Source: Kiritimatiellia bacterium
Lineage (GTDB): Bacteria; Verrucomicrobiota; Kiritimatiellia; RFP12; UBA1067
DNA: 5,266 nt
NCBI GenBank assembly: GCA_017479035.1
Contig: JAFVCR010000214.1
Coordinates: 1-5,266 of the forward strand
Direction of reading: 5' to 3'
Shown: positions 1-5,266 of the stretch, piece by piece
How positions within the stretch are numbered: position 1 is the first letter of the stretch
How the letters are laid out: every line of letters begins with the position of its first letter
Translations under genes and position numbers: made by a program
Notes under the pieces: model-generated
What the model saw: the letters and a program-made list of their open reading frames with translations, nothing else
Told to the model about the DNA's origin: nothing
The model's database searches: none

Positions 1-584
1 CCGCGCCACACGCCGCCAAGTTCGCGTTTGCGGAACAATGCTTCCGCAAGTTTACCGTGCGGGGAACGGAGCGCGAGTTTGAAATCTTCAAGCGAGTATC
101 CAAAAATGCATGGCAGATAATGCTTGCGTATGTCCGCGTTGGCGGTGAAGGTGTAGGCGGCCTTGGGTTGGACGGCATGATATTTGCCATCATCGCCGCA
201 ACGTTCGTAGAAGGCGGCAAGGATGTAGTCCGCCTTGGCGGATTCGATTGCGTCGAACATTGATGAGACAAACATTTCGTCAACTTCGTCGTCGGCATCC
301 ATGAACATGATGCAACGTCCTCTGGCTGCATCCAGCCCTGCATTGCGCGCGGCGGAGACACCGCGATTCTCCGGCAGGGAAATATATTGAAAATTGCCCG
401 CACCATCGAAATGGCCTGATATGATCCGCCGCAGATCGTGCGCGTACGGGCTTGCGTCGTCTACGAATATGATTTCGCAATTGCGGAAGTCCTGTTTTTG
501 CAGGCAGCGCGATGCGGTTTCCACCCGTGCGGCATCAAGCGCGTCCTTCGCATGGAACGGCACTATTACACTTACATCTATCAT
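1..584 (-). CDS. Family 2 glycosyltransferase, N-terminal part (gene cut by window edge)
   Basis: About 194 residues of a GT-A fold glycosyltransferase that transfers a sugar from a nucleotide-sugar donor, probably at the cytoplasmic face during synthesis of a surface glycan; donor and acceptor cannot be read from the sequence. Seen directly: the opening strand IDVSVIVPF (residues 2-10), IIFVDDASP (38-46) with the paired aspartates 42-43 expected at the nucleotide site, the ENRGVSAARNAGL block (72-84), and the metal-binding DxD-type motif as MDADD (95-99). These occur in the order and spacing usual for GT2 enzymes. The residues near the left edge (GGVWR) resemble the late GT-A region, so the C-terminus is missing only because the window ends. 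The start is the ATG whose last two bases and the next base form the upstream gene's TGA stop (ATGA overlap). No Shine-Dalgarno sequence precedes it, so translational coupling is the likely mode of initiation. There is no signal peptide or membrane segment in the visible part. Family assignment is secure; function is not. Confidence 0.9.
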   Translation of the reverse strand, partial: MIDVSVIVPFHAKDALDAARVETASRCLQKQDFRNCEIIFVDDASPYAHDLRRIISGHFDGAGNFQYISLPENRGVSAARNAGLDAARGRCIMFMDADDEVDEMFVSSMFDAIESAKADYILAAFYERCGDDGKYHAVQPKAAYTFTANADIRKHYLPCIFGYSLEDFKLALRSPHGKLAEALFRKRELGGVWR

Positions 585-1924
585 AGCGCAATCGTCTTGT
601 CGAGAGGACGTTTGGATGTGGGAAACTCGCATATCATTCTGCCTGTCGCATCGAAGAGAGCGGCATCCGTACCTGTCTGCACGATTTTCCCTCCTTTTGC
701 GTCAAGGACGTTTGCTGCCAGAAAACATTTTTCTAGTCCATCCGCGCGGCGGAAATTCCATGCTTCGTCGGGCGATGCCGTGCGCGACGAACCGTCGTAT
801 ATAGATTCGTCAGGCAATGCTGCAATTGCATTTAGTGTACATGCGGGGTCGCTCTTCGATACGGGGCAGCGCTCTATAGCGGCTTTTGCAAATGGAGCGG
901 ATTCTGTATCTGCAAGCGAATGGGCGGCATACGGCGCAAGTGCTGCGGCGCGGTTTGCCGTGCGGAGTGCGGCGAGGCGGTCGCAAATCTCCGCATAGTT
1001 CATTTCGGGCGTGAGTGCGAGCGGCGCATCGTCGTTTGCAAATGTCAAGCACTCGGGCTCTGGCAGACGCGGCTCTACGAGACGTTGGTCTTCGGCTGCG
1101 GCTGGAGGCACTAGAAATTCCCGGAGTTTGCGCGAGAAATCCGCATATACATCCTTGCCGATGGTTGCAACTGGATATAGAAGATGGATGTAACCCGTGC
1201 AGTGCGAAACGATAGTTACTCGTTCGTGTTCCAGTGCGCGGCGCGCCTGTTGCGAGATGACAGTGCCGTTCGCCCACATCGCTTTTGTTACCAGGCGGCG
1301 GTTGTTGGTAAGAATGCCCGTATCGACATCAAGGAAATTCTGCGAGTGCAGCGGCGTGGCCATCAAGTATATGGATTCGAGCGGGAGTCCGCACACGGCA
1401 AATGCCGCCGCCGCATACAGCCCTGCTAGGGAAACGCACTCGCCTGCGCCGACCGTATGCCCTGCCTTGTGGCGGAATGCGTCCATAGCTTCGATGGTTT
1501 CGGTTTTCCAGTACGGGATAGTCTCCAAGCCGTATTTGTCCAAGCCGAAATGCCGGCGGATGTCAATGTCATAATAGTACACGTCGCCTTGATACCCGAA
1601 AAGTGCATTTGAAGCGGCGATGGCTTTAGGATCGAGGAATGGTGCAAAACGGGCAAGTTCCTTCTGCTGCGTGGTGAGCCCCCATGTTTCGAGATCGAGA
1701 TTGAACGTGTAGTTGTCCATTATATGCTGGCGCAGCCGCTGCAGCCGTCTCTTCGGACGCATCTGACGTATCCCGGCGAACCATTCCAGTTCCCGCCACG
1801 CCCACAGCCTTGGCGAGAGCAGGTTCGCCAGAACGAGCGAGTACATCAATTCCGGGAATATGAATATCTCCATGTCCGAGAGCGTCGTGGCGGACGATTT
1901 TTCCTCTAGACTTATGGCTTTCAT
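581..1924 (-). CDS. Uncharacterised 447-aa protein, possible transglutaminase-like fold
   Basis: I do not recognise a named family. The protein is 447 residues without a signal peptide. Residues 18-70 are rich in aromatic and basic residues (FIFPELMYSLVLANLLSPRLW, then a basic stretch RPKRRLQRLRQ around 56-66). Around 160-182 is GAGECVSLAGLYAAAAFAVCGL with Cys163 at the start of a hydrophobic helix, followed by ATPLHSQNFLDVDTG (189-203) with His193 and Asp199/Asp201. A Cys opening a helix followed about 30 residues later by a His and then an acidic residue resembles the papain-like transglutaminase core; this is my inference, and the third catalytic residue is uncertain. Residues 235-265 are well-ordered in appearance, 270-345 are Pro/Ala/Glu-rich and probably a linker, and 395-435 look like a small beta-rich end. 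The start at 1924 is chosen because it overlaps the ATPase stop as ATGA, with a weak GGA upstream. It also shares an ATGA junction with the downstream glycosyltransferase, suggesting joint expression and possibly a shared pathway. Confidence 0.82.
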   Translation of the reverse strand: MKAISLEEKSSATTLSDMEIFIFPELMYSLVLANLLSPRLWAWRELEWFAGIRQMRPKRRLQRLRQHIMDNYTFNLDLETWGLTTQQKELARFAPFLDPKAIAASNALFGYQGDVYYYDIDIRRHFGLDKYGLETIPYWKTETIEAMDAFRHKAGHTVGAGECVSLAGLYAAAAFAVCGLPLESIYLMATPLHSQNFLDVDTGILTNNRRLVTKAMWANGTVISQQARRALEHERVTIVSHCTGYIHLLYPVATIGKDVYADFSRKLREFLVPPAAAEDQRLVEPRLPEPECLTFANDDAPLALTPEMNYAEICDRLAALRTANRAAALAPYAAHSLADTESAPFAKAAIERCPVSKSDPACTLNAIAALPDESIYDGSSRTASPDEAWNFRRADGLEKCFLAANVLDAKGGKIVQTGTDAALFDATGRMICEFPTSKRPLDKTIAL

Positions 1925-2895
1925 TTGTTTCCGTCGAAATATACTGCCTTGGCCATGTCGAACCGCAATCCCGTGCTCGCGCCGGCTTCGATAGTGCAGT
2001 AGCCTCTCTGCCGCACGGCCACCTTGTCTCCGTTGGGCAGCTCTATGTGCAGGATTGTCTCGCTGCCCAGCGCCTCCGCAAATTCAATGCGCCCCGTTTC
2101 GCCGTCCGTCAAATATACGTCTTCCGGGCGTATGCCGAACGTTCTGCCGTTTTCGTCTTTCAGTATGTTCATCGGGGGCGTGCCTATGAACGTTGCCACG
2201 AATATCGTTGCCGGGCGGCTGTATATCTCTCTTGGCGGAGCCACCTGTTCTATGCGTCCCTTGTTCATCACCACGATGCGGCTGCCCATCGTCATCGCTT
2301 CCACTTGGTCGTGCGTAACGTATATCATCGTCGTGCCGAGTTCGCGGTGGAGTTTGATGATTTCAGCGCGCATGTCTACGCGCATTTTCGCGTCGAGGTT
2401 GGAGAGTGGTTCGTCGAACAGGAATACGGCGGGTTTGCGCACTATCGCTCTTGCCAGCGCAACCCGTTGCCTCTGCCCGCCGCTCAATGCTTTTGGGAAG
2501 CGATCCATGTATTCCGCAAGCCCCAGCCTCTCTGCCACATTCTCCACGCGCGACGCGATTTCACGCTTGTCGAACTTGCGCAACTTCAATGCAAACGCCA
2601 TGTTTTCGCGTACCGTCATGTGCGGATACAACGCATAGTTCTGGAATACCATTGCGATGTCGCGATCCTTTGGCGGGATGTTCGTCACATCGCGTCCGTC
2701 TATAGAGATTTTGCCTTCGGAGACGCTTTCGAGCCCAGCAAGCATGCGCAAAGTTGTGGATTTCCCGCATCCGCTCGGCCCCACAAGCACTGCGAACTCG
2801 CCGCCTTTCACCTGCAAATTAAAACCGCTGACGGCCTTTTCGCCGCCTTTTTCATACGCTTTCGATACGTTCTCGAACAATACCTCGCCGGACAT
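1921..2895 (-). CDS. ABC transporter ATP-binding protein, MalK/UgpC/MsmK class, short regulatory domain
   Basis: Cytoplasmic ATPase subunit of a CUT1-type sugar or polyol importer; ATP hydrolysis by the dimer drives a pair of membrane permeases. All nucleotide-binding elements are intact in the 324-residue product: Walker A GPSGCGKST (39-47), Q-loop Gln85 in VFQNYALYPH, signature LSGGQRQR (137-144), Walker B VFLFDEP (157-163) with catalytic Glu162, D-loop SNLD (165-168), and H-loop His195 in YVTHDQVEA. The C-terminal TOBE/OB region begins after FIGTPPMN and contains GIRPED (254-259). Family members are commonly about 360-370 residues. Here only some ten residues separate PPMN from GIRPED where MalK has about forty, so one part of the regulatory fold is missing. 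I place the start at the ATG at 2895, just before EVLFENVSKAY; an ATG at 2982 would add 29 unrelated residues overlapping dapB. No clear Shine-Dalgarno is present in the 26-bp gap. No permease or binding-protein gene is adjacent, so it may serve importers encoded elsewhere, as MsmK does. The substrate cannot be predicted. Confidence 0.95.
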   Translation of the reverse strand: MSGEVLFENVSKAYEKGGEKAVSGFNLQVKGGEFAVLVGPSGCGKSTTLRMLAGLESVSEGKISIDGRDVTNIPPKDRDIAMVFQNYALYPHMTVRENMAFALKLRKFDKREIASRVENVAERLGLAEYMDRFPKALSGGQRQRVALARAIVRKPAVFLFDEPLSNLDAKMRVDMRAEIIKLHRELGTTMIYVTHDQVEAMTMGSRIVVMNKGRIEQVAPPREIYSRPATIFVATFIGTPPMNILKDENGRTFGIRPEDVYLTDGETGRIEFAEALGSETILHIELPNGDKVAVRQRGYCTIEAGASTGLRFDMAKAVYFDGNK

Positions 2896-2921
2896 AGTCG
2901 CACGGAAGATTTTGCGTGGTG

Positions 2922-3653
2922 TCAGTTGCCGAACAGGATGTCCTGCATGGTGTGTATGCCCGGTGCGGCGGTGAGCGCCCATTGCGCGGCATCGAATGCA
3001 CCCGCTGCGAAAGCCTCGCGGGACTGCGCCTTGTGCGTCAGTTCGATGCGTTCCACATCGCCCGCGAACATTACTGTATGGTCGCCCACTACAGACCCTC
3101 CGCGCAGTGCATGGATTGCTATTTCTCCTTCCGGCCGCTCTCCAGTATCGCCATGCCGCCCGTATACGGCATTGGCATCAAGATCTATTCCGCGCCCTTG
3201 CGCAACCGCCCGCGCAAGCATCAGCGCAGTGCCGCTCGGCGCGTCTTTTTTGTGGCGGTGGTGCATCTCTACGATTTCGGCATCGTAACGTGCTCCGAGA
3301 TTCCTGGCGGCGATCTTCACAAGTCCCAGCAACAGATTCACGCCAAGGGAGTAGTTCCCGCTTTGCACTATGGCGATCTTCTTCGCCGCTGCATCCACTG
3401 CGGCCTGTTCCTCCGCGTTCAGCCCCGTGGTGCCTATTACATAAGGTATTCCTGCCTCGGCGGCCTTTGCCACAAATCCTGGCACCGCCGCATGGTGTGA
3501 GAAATCGATCACCGCATCTGGCTTTTCCGCCCACGTCTTTTCGTAGCCGTCTGCGGCATCGATCTTCGCCACTACCTCGTCTCCTCGTCTTTCCGCGATT
3601 TCCACGAGCATTCTTCCCATCCTGCCCGCCGCGCCTACAATTGCCACCTTCAT
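2922..3653 (-). CDS. dapB: 4-hydroxy-tetrahydrodipicolinate reductase
   Basis: Second committed step of the diaminopimelate/lysine pathway: NAD(P)H-dependent reduction of the dipicolinate-type intermediate to tetrahydrodipicolinate in the cytoplasm. The 243-residue product opens with the Rossmann motif VAIVGAAGRMGRM (3-15). Asp32 ends the second strand, near where DapB enzymes bind the cofactor ribose. GTTG (74-77) and NYSLGVN (100-106) are family blocks. The signature EMHHRHKKDAPSGTA (129-143) carries His131 and Lys135, which align with the E. coli catalytic pair His159/Lys163. The length fits the short form seen in actinobacteria (about 245) rather than the 273 of E. coli. The start at 3653 is fixed by the N-terminal Rossmann strand. 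A purine-rich GGAAGGG (3666-3672) lies 12 nt upstream, somewhat far for a ribosome binding site. It follows dapA by 37 bp and precedes the ABC ATPase by 26 bp, with no terminator between, so it is expected to be cotranscribed. No lesion is seen. Confidence 0.98.
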   Translation of the reverse strand: MKVAIVGAAGRMGRMLVEIAERRGDEVVAKIDAADGYEKTWAEKPDAVIDFSHHAAVPGFVAKAAEAGIPYVIGTTGLNAEEQAAVDAAAKKIAIVQSGNYSLGVNLLLGLVKIAARNLGARYDAEIVEMHHRHKKDAPSGTALMLARAVAQGRGIDLDANAVYGRHGDTGERPEGEIAIHALRGGSVVGDHTVMFAGDVERIELTHKAQSREAFAAGAFDAAQWALTAAPGIHTMQDILFGN

Positions 3654-3690
3654 TATATATGCCGTCCCTTCCGTAGAATTGTCTGTTTGA

Positions 3691-4563
3691 TTATATTATG
3701 CCGCATTCCTTCAGCGTGGCGCGTATCGTGGCGCGGTTCTCCTCGCTGGTTTCGCAAAGCGGCAGGCGAAACACGTTCTCCACCAGCCCCATCGCGGAGA
3801 GCGCTTCCTTTGCCGGTATCGGGTTGGAGTCGATAAACAGGTTTTTGAAAAGGCGGTAGTATTTCCTGTGCATCGTACGCGCCGCAGCGAGGTCTCCTGC
3901 AAGCGCGAGCCGCACGAAATCTCCCATCTCGCGCGGAATTACGTTGGATGCCACCGATATTACACCTCTCGCCCCCACTGAAATCATCGGCAATGTAAGG
4001 GAATCGTCTCCCGAAAGAACCGTTATGGCGCACTTGTCTAGAATCTGGCTGACGCGCTCGACCGACCCCGCCGCCTCTTTGATCGCGCAGACGTTGGGAT
4101 GCACCGCAAGCCGTGCCACCGTGTCGAGCGGGATCTCTTTGCCCGAACGCCCCGGCACGTTGTAAAGGACTATTGGAAGCCCCAAATCCGCAATCGTGGA
4201 GAAGTGGCGGTATGCACCCTCTGCGTTGGGCTTGTTGTAGTATGGCATCACCTGCAATGTGGCATCCGCGCCCCCCATCGCAATCACGGCCTTTGTCAAT
4301 TCCACTGCTTCGCTCGTGGCGTTTGCGCCGGCACCGGCGATTATCTTCACGCGCCCCGCCGCAGCCGATATGGTCTCTTCTATCACTTTTAGATGCTCTT
4401 CGTGCGACAGTGTAGGGCTTTCGCCGCTCGTTCCAACCGGCACGATACCTTCCACGCCGCCTGCCACCTGCCTTTCGACAAGTGCACGCAGCGCGCCGAA
4501 ATCAACTTTGCCATCCTTGCCGAACGGCGTAACGAGCGCAGTGATCGTTCCTTCGAGTGTCAT
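3691..4563 (-). CDS. dapA: 4-hydroxy-tetrahydrodipicolinate synthase
   Basis: First committed step of the diaminopimelate/lysine pathway: condensation of pyruvate with aspartate semialdehyde through a Schiff base, in the cytoplasm. The 290-residue (beta/alpha)8 product matches the usual DapA length of about 292. Visible active-site elements are GTSGESPTLS (44-53) with Thr45, MPYYNKP (106-112) with the tyrosine pair, YNVPGRSG (134-141) with Tyr134 and Arg139, and IKEA (161-164) with the Schiff-base Lys162. These match E. coli Thr44, Tyr106/107, Tyr133, Arg138 and Lys161. The start at 4563 (MTLEGTITALVTPF) is chosen over an in-frame ATG 33 bp further upstream because a GAGGG ribosome binding site sits 5 nt ahead of it and the family's N-terminus begins here. 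It is the first gene of the minus-strand cluster and has a strong predicted promoter. The predicted leader is only about 50 nt, too short for a lysine riboswitch. Feedback control by lysine cannot be judged from the sequence. Confidence 0.98.
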   Translation of the reverse strand: MTLEGTITALVTPFGKDGKVDFGALRALVERQVAGGVEGIVPVGTSGESPTLSHEEHLKVIEETISAAAGRVKIIAGAGANATSEAVELTKAVIAMGGADATLQVMPYYNKPNAEGAYRHFSTIADLGLPIVLYNVPGRSGKEIPLDTVARLAVHPNVCAIKEAAGSVERVSQILDKCAITVLSGDDSLTLPMISVGARGVISVASNVIPREMGDFVRLALAGDLAAARTMHRKYYRLFKNLFIDSNPIPAKEALSAMGLVENVFRLPLCETSEENRATIRATLKECGII

Positions 4564-4568
4564 TTTGT

Positions 4569-4573
4569 CCCTC
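4569..4573 (-). promoter_or_regulatory. Ribosome binding site of dapA
   Basis: On the minus strand GAGGG is followed by ACAAA and then the ATG at 4563. This is the only textbook Shine-Dalgarno site and spacing among the six genes here, and it decides the dapA start in favour of 4563 over the upstream ATG. Confidence 0.8.
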
Positions 4574-4595
4574 GTACTTCCTCGCATGGTATGCA

Positions 4596-4612
4596 TGCAA
4601 TTAGTGCTTGCA
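4596..4612. repeat. Short inverted repeat near the dapA transcription start
   Basis: TGCAA (4596-4600) and TTGCA (4608-4612) form a 5-bp inverted repeat around a 7-bp centre. It overlaps the recO -35 hexamer and lies just downstream of the predicted dapA start site, a position suited to an operator. Arms this short can arise by chance, so regulator binding is only a possibility. A second small palindrome, TGCATGCA, lies next to it (4592-4599 region). Confidence 0.25.
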
Positions 4613-4636
4613 AGTTCCCAATTCTAATGATATTAT
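4608..4636 (+). promoter_or_regulatory. Predicted sigma70-type promoter for recO
   Basis: On the plus strand, -35 TTGCAA (4608-4613; four of six matches to TTGACA) is followed by 17 bp and -10 TATTAT (4631-4636; one mismatch to TATAAT). Transcription would start about 7 nt after the -10, close to 4643, which is the A of the first ATG of recO. The mRNA would then be leaderless if that ATG is used, or have a leader of about 24 nt if the ATG at 4667 is used. The site interleaves with the opposing dapA promoter. Confidence 0.55.
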
Positions 4637-4649
4637 ATTGATATGTCAA
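4621..4649 (-). promoter_or_regulatory. Predicted sigma70-type promoter for dapA and the downstream cluster
   Basis: Reading on the minus strand, a perfect -35 TTGACA (4649-4644) is followed by a 17-bp AT-rich spacer and a -10 TAGAAT (4626-4621, one mismatch to TATAAT). Transcription would begin near 4614, leaving a leader of about 50 nt before dapA. The -35 element overlaps the predicted recO start codon at 4643 and the -10 lies inside the spacer of the recO promoter. It probably drives all five minus-strand genes, since no other good promoter or terminator was seen between them. Prediction from hexamer match only. Confidence 0.72.
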
Positions 4650-5266
4650 GCACCAAAAACACAATAATGAAAACCCCCGCAATCGTGCTTGCCATGCATC
4701 CGTTCTCGCAAACCAGCCGCATTGTAACCTTCCTCGCACCATTCGGCATAGTCTCCACTCTGGCCAAGGGTGCACTGCGCCCCAAAAGCCATCTCCTGGG
4801 TCAGTACGATCTCCACTATACCTGCGAACTTCTCTACCACGTTTCGGGCGAAATGCACCCCCTCCATGAAGTTTCGCCAATCGCCATGCGCACATTTCTG
4901 CGCACGGACTGGCGCGCCAATGCCCTCGCAGCGTATGCCGCCGCGAACCTTCTGCGCATCGTGCCGCACGCCGCCGCAACACTCGCTCCCAATCCCGATG
5001 CCGAAAACTTCTATTCCTTTCACGAATCTTTCCTCGACAGCCTTTCCGCCGTTTCCCGCGCCCCGGAAGCCTCTTTGCGGGCACTGCTTGCATACGAACT
5101 TGAATTCTGTTCGCTTGCGGGCGTTCCGGTGGCGCTCGAATCGCCTGCGCCGGGACAGGACTTCGTGGAATATCGTTGGACTCCCGGCCGCACAGCCCGC
5201 GTCTCCCTCCCATCCGCGCTTCTGTTAAGGAAGAATGCGAATCATTCGGATGCCGCCGTGGCGCGG
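4643..5266 (+). CDS. recO: DNA repair protein RecO-like, C-terminus cut by window edge
   Basis: RecO helps RecF/RecR load RecA on SSB-coated single-stranded DNA and anneals strands in recombinational gap repair. The reading frame is open for 208 codons to the right edge. Residues 13-50 show the RecO N-terminal OB-fold pattern: AIVLAMHPFSQTSRIVTFL, a Gly-containing turn (APFGIVS), then LAKGALRPKSHLLGQYD, matching the family's 'vakGar..kS.l.g.lq.f' block. A helical middle follows, then YELEFCSLAGVPVALES (about 153-169), equivalent to the 'FE..LL..lGy.P.l..C..Cg' stretch of zinc-type RecO proteins; here SPAPG replaces the first cysteine pair, so a zinc site is unlikely. Two starts are possible: ATG 4643, which coincides with the predicted transcript start, or ATG 4667 (MKTPAIVL), which fits the usual RecO N-terminus. 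Neither has a Shine-Dalgarno sequence. It is transcribed divergently from dapA. Identification rests on pattern similarity, with no close match recalled. Confidence 0.75.
   Translation, partial: MSSTKNTIMKTPAIVLAMHPFSQTSRIVTFLAPFGIVSTLAKGALRPKSHLLGQYDLHYTCELLYHVSGEMHPLHEVSPIAMRTFLRTDWRANALAAYAAANLLRIVPHAAATLAPNPDAENFYSFHESFLDSLSAVSRAPEASLRALLAYELEFCSLAGVPVALESPAPGQDFVEYRWTPGRTARVSLPSALLLRKNANHSDAAVAR

Noticed and set aside
438..998. A 186-codon open frame on the plus strand
   Set aside because: It is antisense to the glycosyltransferase start and the 447-aa gene, crosses their coupled junction and resembles no protein family.
1388..1450. Hydrophobic alanine-rich stretch in the 447-aa protein as a membrane segment
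   Set aside because: The run around residues 165-180 is short, contains Cys and is followed directly by the putative active-site His region; it fits a buried helix better than a transmembrane span.
2896..2982. Upstream ATG at 2982 as the ABC ATPase start
   Set aside because: It would add 29 residues unlike any ABC ATPase N-terminus and overlap dapB by 61 bp; the ATG at 2895 gives the normal family beginning.
2047..3288. A 413-codon open frame on the plus strand, longer than the genes opposite it
   Set aside because: It runs antisense across the ABC ATPase and dapB, both of which show complete family motifs on the minus strand. Its translation is Arg/His/Cys-rich with no recognisable domain, as expected from the codon bias of the true genes.
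3651..3695. TATAAT-like sequences upstream of dapB as an internal promoter
   Set aside because: TATAAT occurs at 3652-3657 and 3690-3695 on the minus strand, but the positions 17 bp upstream (AATTCT and CACGCT) are poor -35 matches, so these are probably AT-rich stop/start context.
4564..4614. Lysine riboswitch ahead of dapA
   Set aside because: The predicted leader is about 50 nt, far shorter than a lysine riboswitch, and none of its conserved structure is visible.
4560..5213. A 217-codon open frame on the minus strand upstream of dapA
   Set aside because: It is antisense to the recO-like gene, crosses both predicted promoters and overlaps the dapA start; its translation is low-complexity Arg/Gly/Cys-rich. 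The plus-strand frame has the RecO pattern.

Overview
The window is a bacterial chromosomal segment that is gene-dense and fairly GC-rich, with one short AT-rich divergent intergenic region. Five genes lie on the minus strand in one tight cluster, in the order dapA, dapB, an ABC-transporter ATPase, an uncharacterised transglutaminase-like protein and a family 2 glycosyltransferase that runs off the left edge. One gene, a recO-like DNA-repair gene, lies on the plus strand and runs off the right edge. The sequence does not fix the taxon. The lone MsmK/UgpC-type ATPase, weak use of Shine-Dalgarno sites and the type of hypothetical protein recall uncultured PVC-group bacteria (Verrucomicrobia, Lentisphaerae or Kiritimatiellae), but this is a low-confidence impression.

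Layout from right to left along the minus-strand cluster: a 79-bp region (4564-4642) separates recO (+) from dapA (-) and holds two good, physically overlapping sigma70-type promoters that point away from each other. dapA (3691-4563) and dapB (2922-3653) encode two consecutive steps of the diaminopimelate/lysine pathway (4-hydroxy-tetrahydrodipicolinate synthase, then reductase). They are 37 bp apart. After 26 bp comes an ABC ATPase of the sugar-importer class (1921-2895) with intact nucleotide-binding motifs but a shortened C-terminal regulatory region and no permease beside it. Its stop codon overlaps the start of the 447-residue protein (581-1924) as ATGA, and that gene's stop overlaps the glycosyltransferase start (584) in the same way. 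The last three genes are therefore probably translationally coupled.

How the genes work together: dapA and dapB supply diaminopimelate and lysine precursors for peptidoglycan and protein. The ATPase probably energises importers encoded elsewhere. The last two genes look like a surface or glycan function, but no direct link to the DAP genes is visible. No terminator, tRNA, rRNA, mobile element or CRISPR array was seen. Between genes there is no stretch over 300 bases without coding.

The least ordinary items are the 447-aa protein with a possible Cys/His transglutaminase-type active site, the interleaved dapA/recO promoters with a predicted leaderless recO transcript, and the ATPase with a reduced regulatory domain. 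No clearly new multi-gene system is evident.
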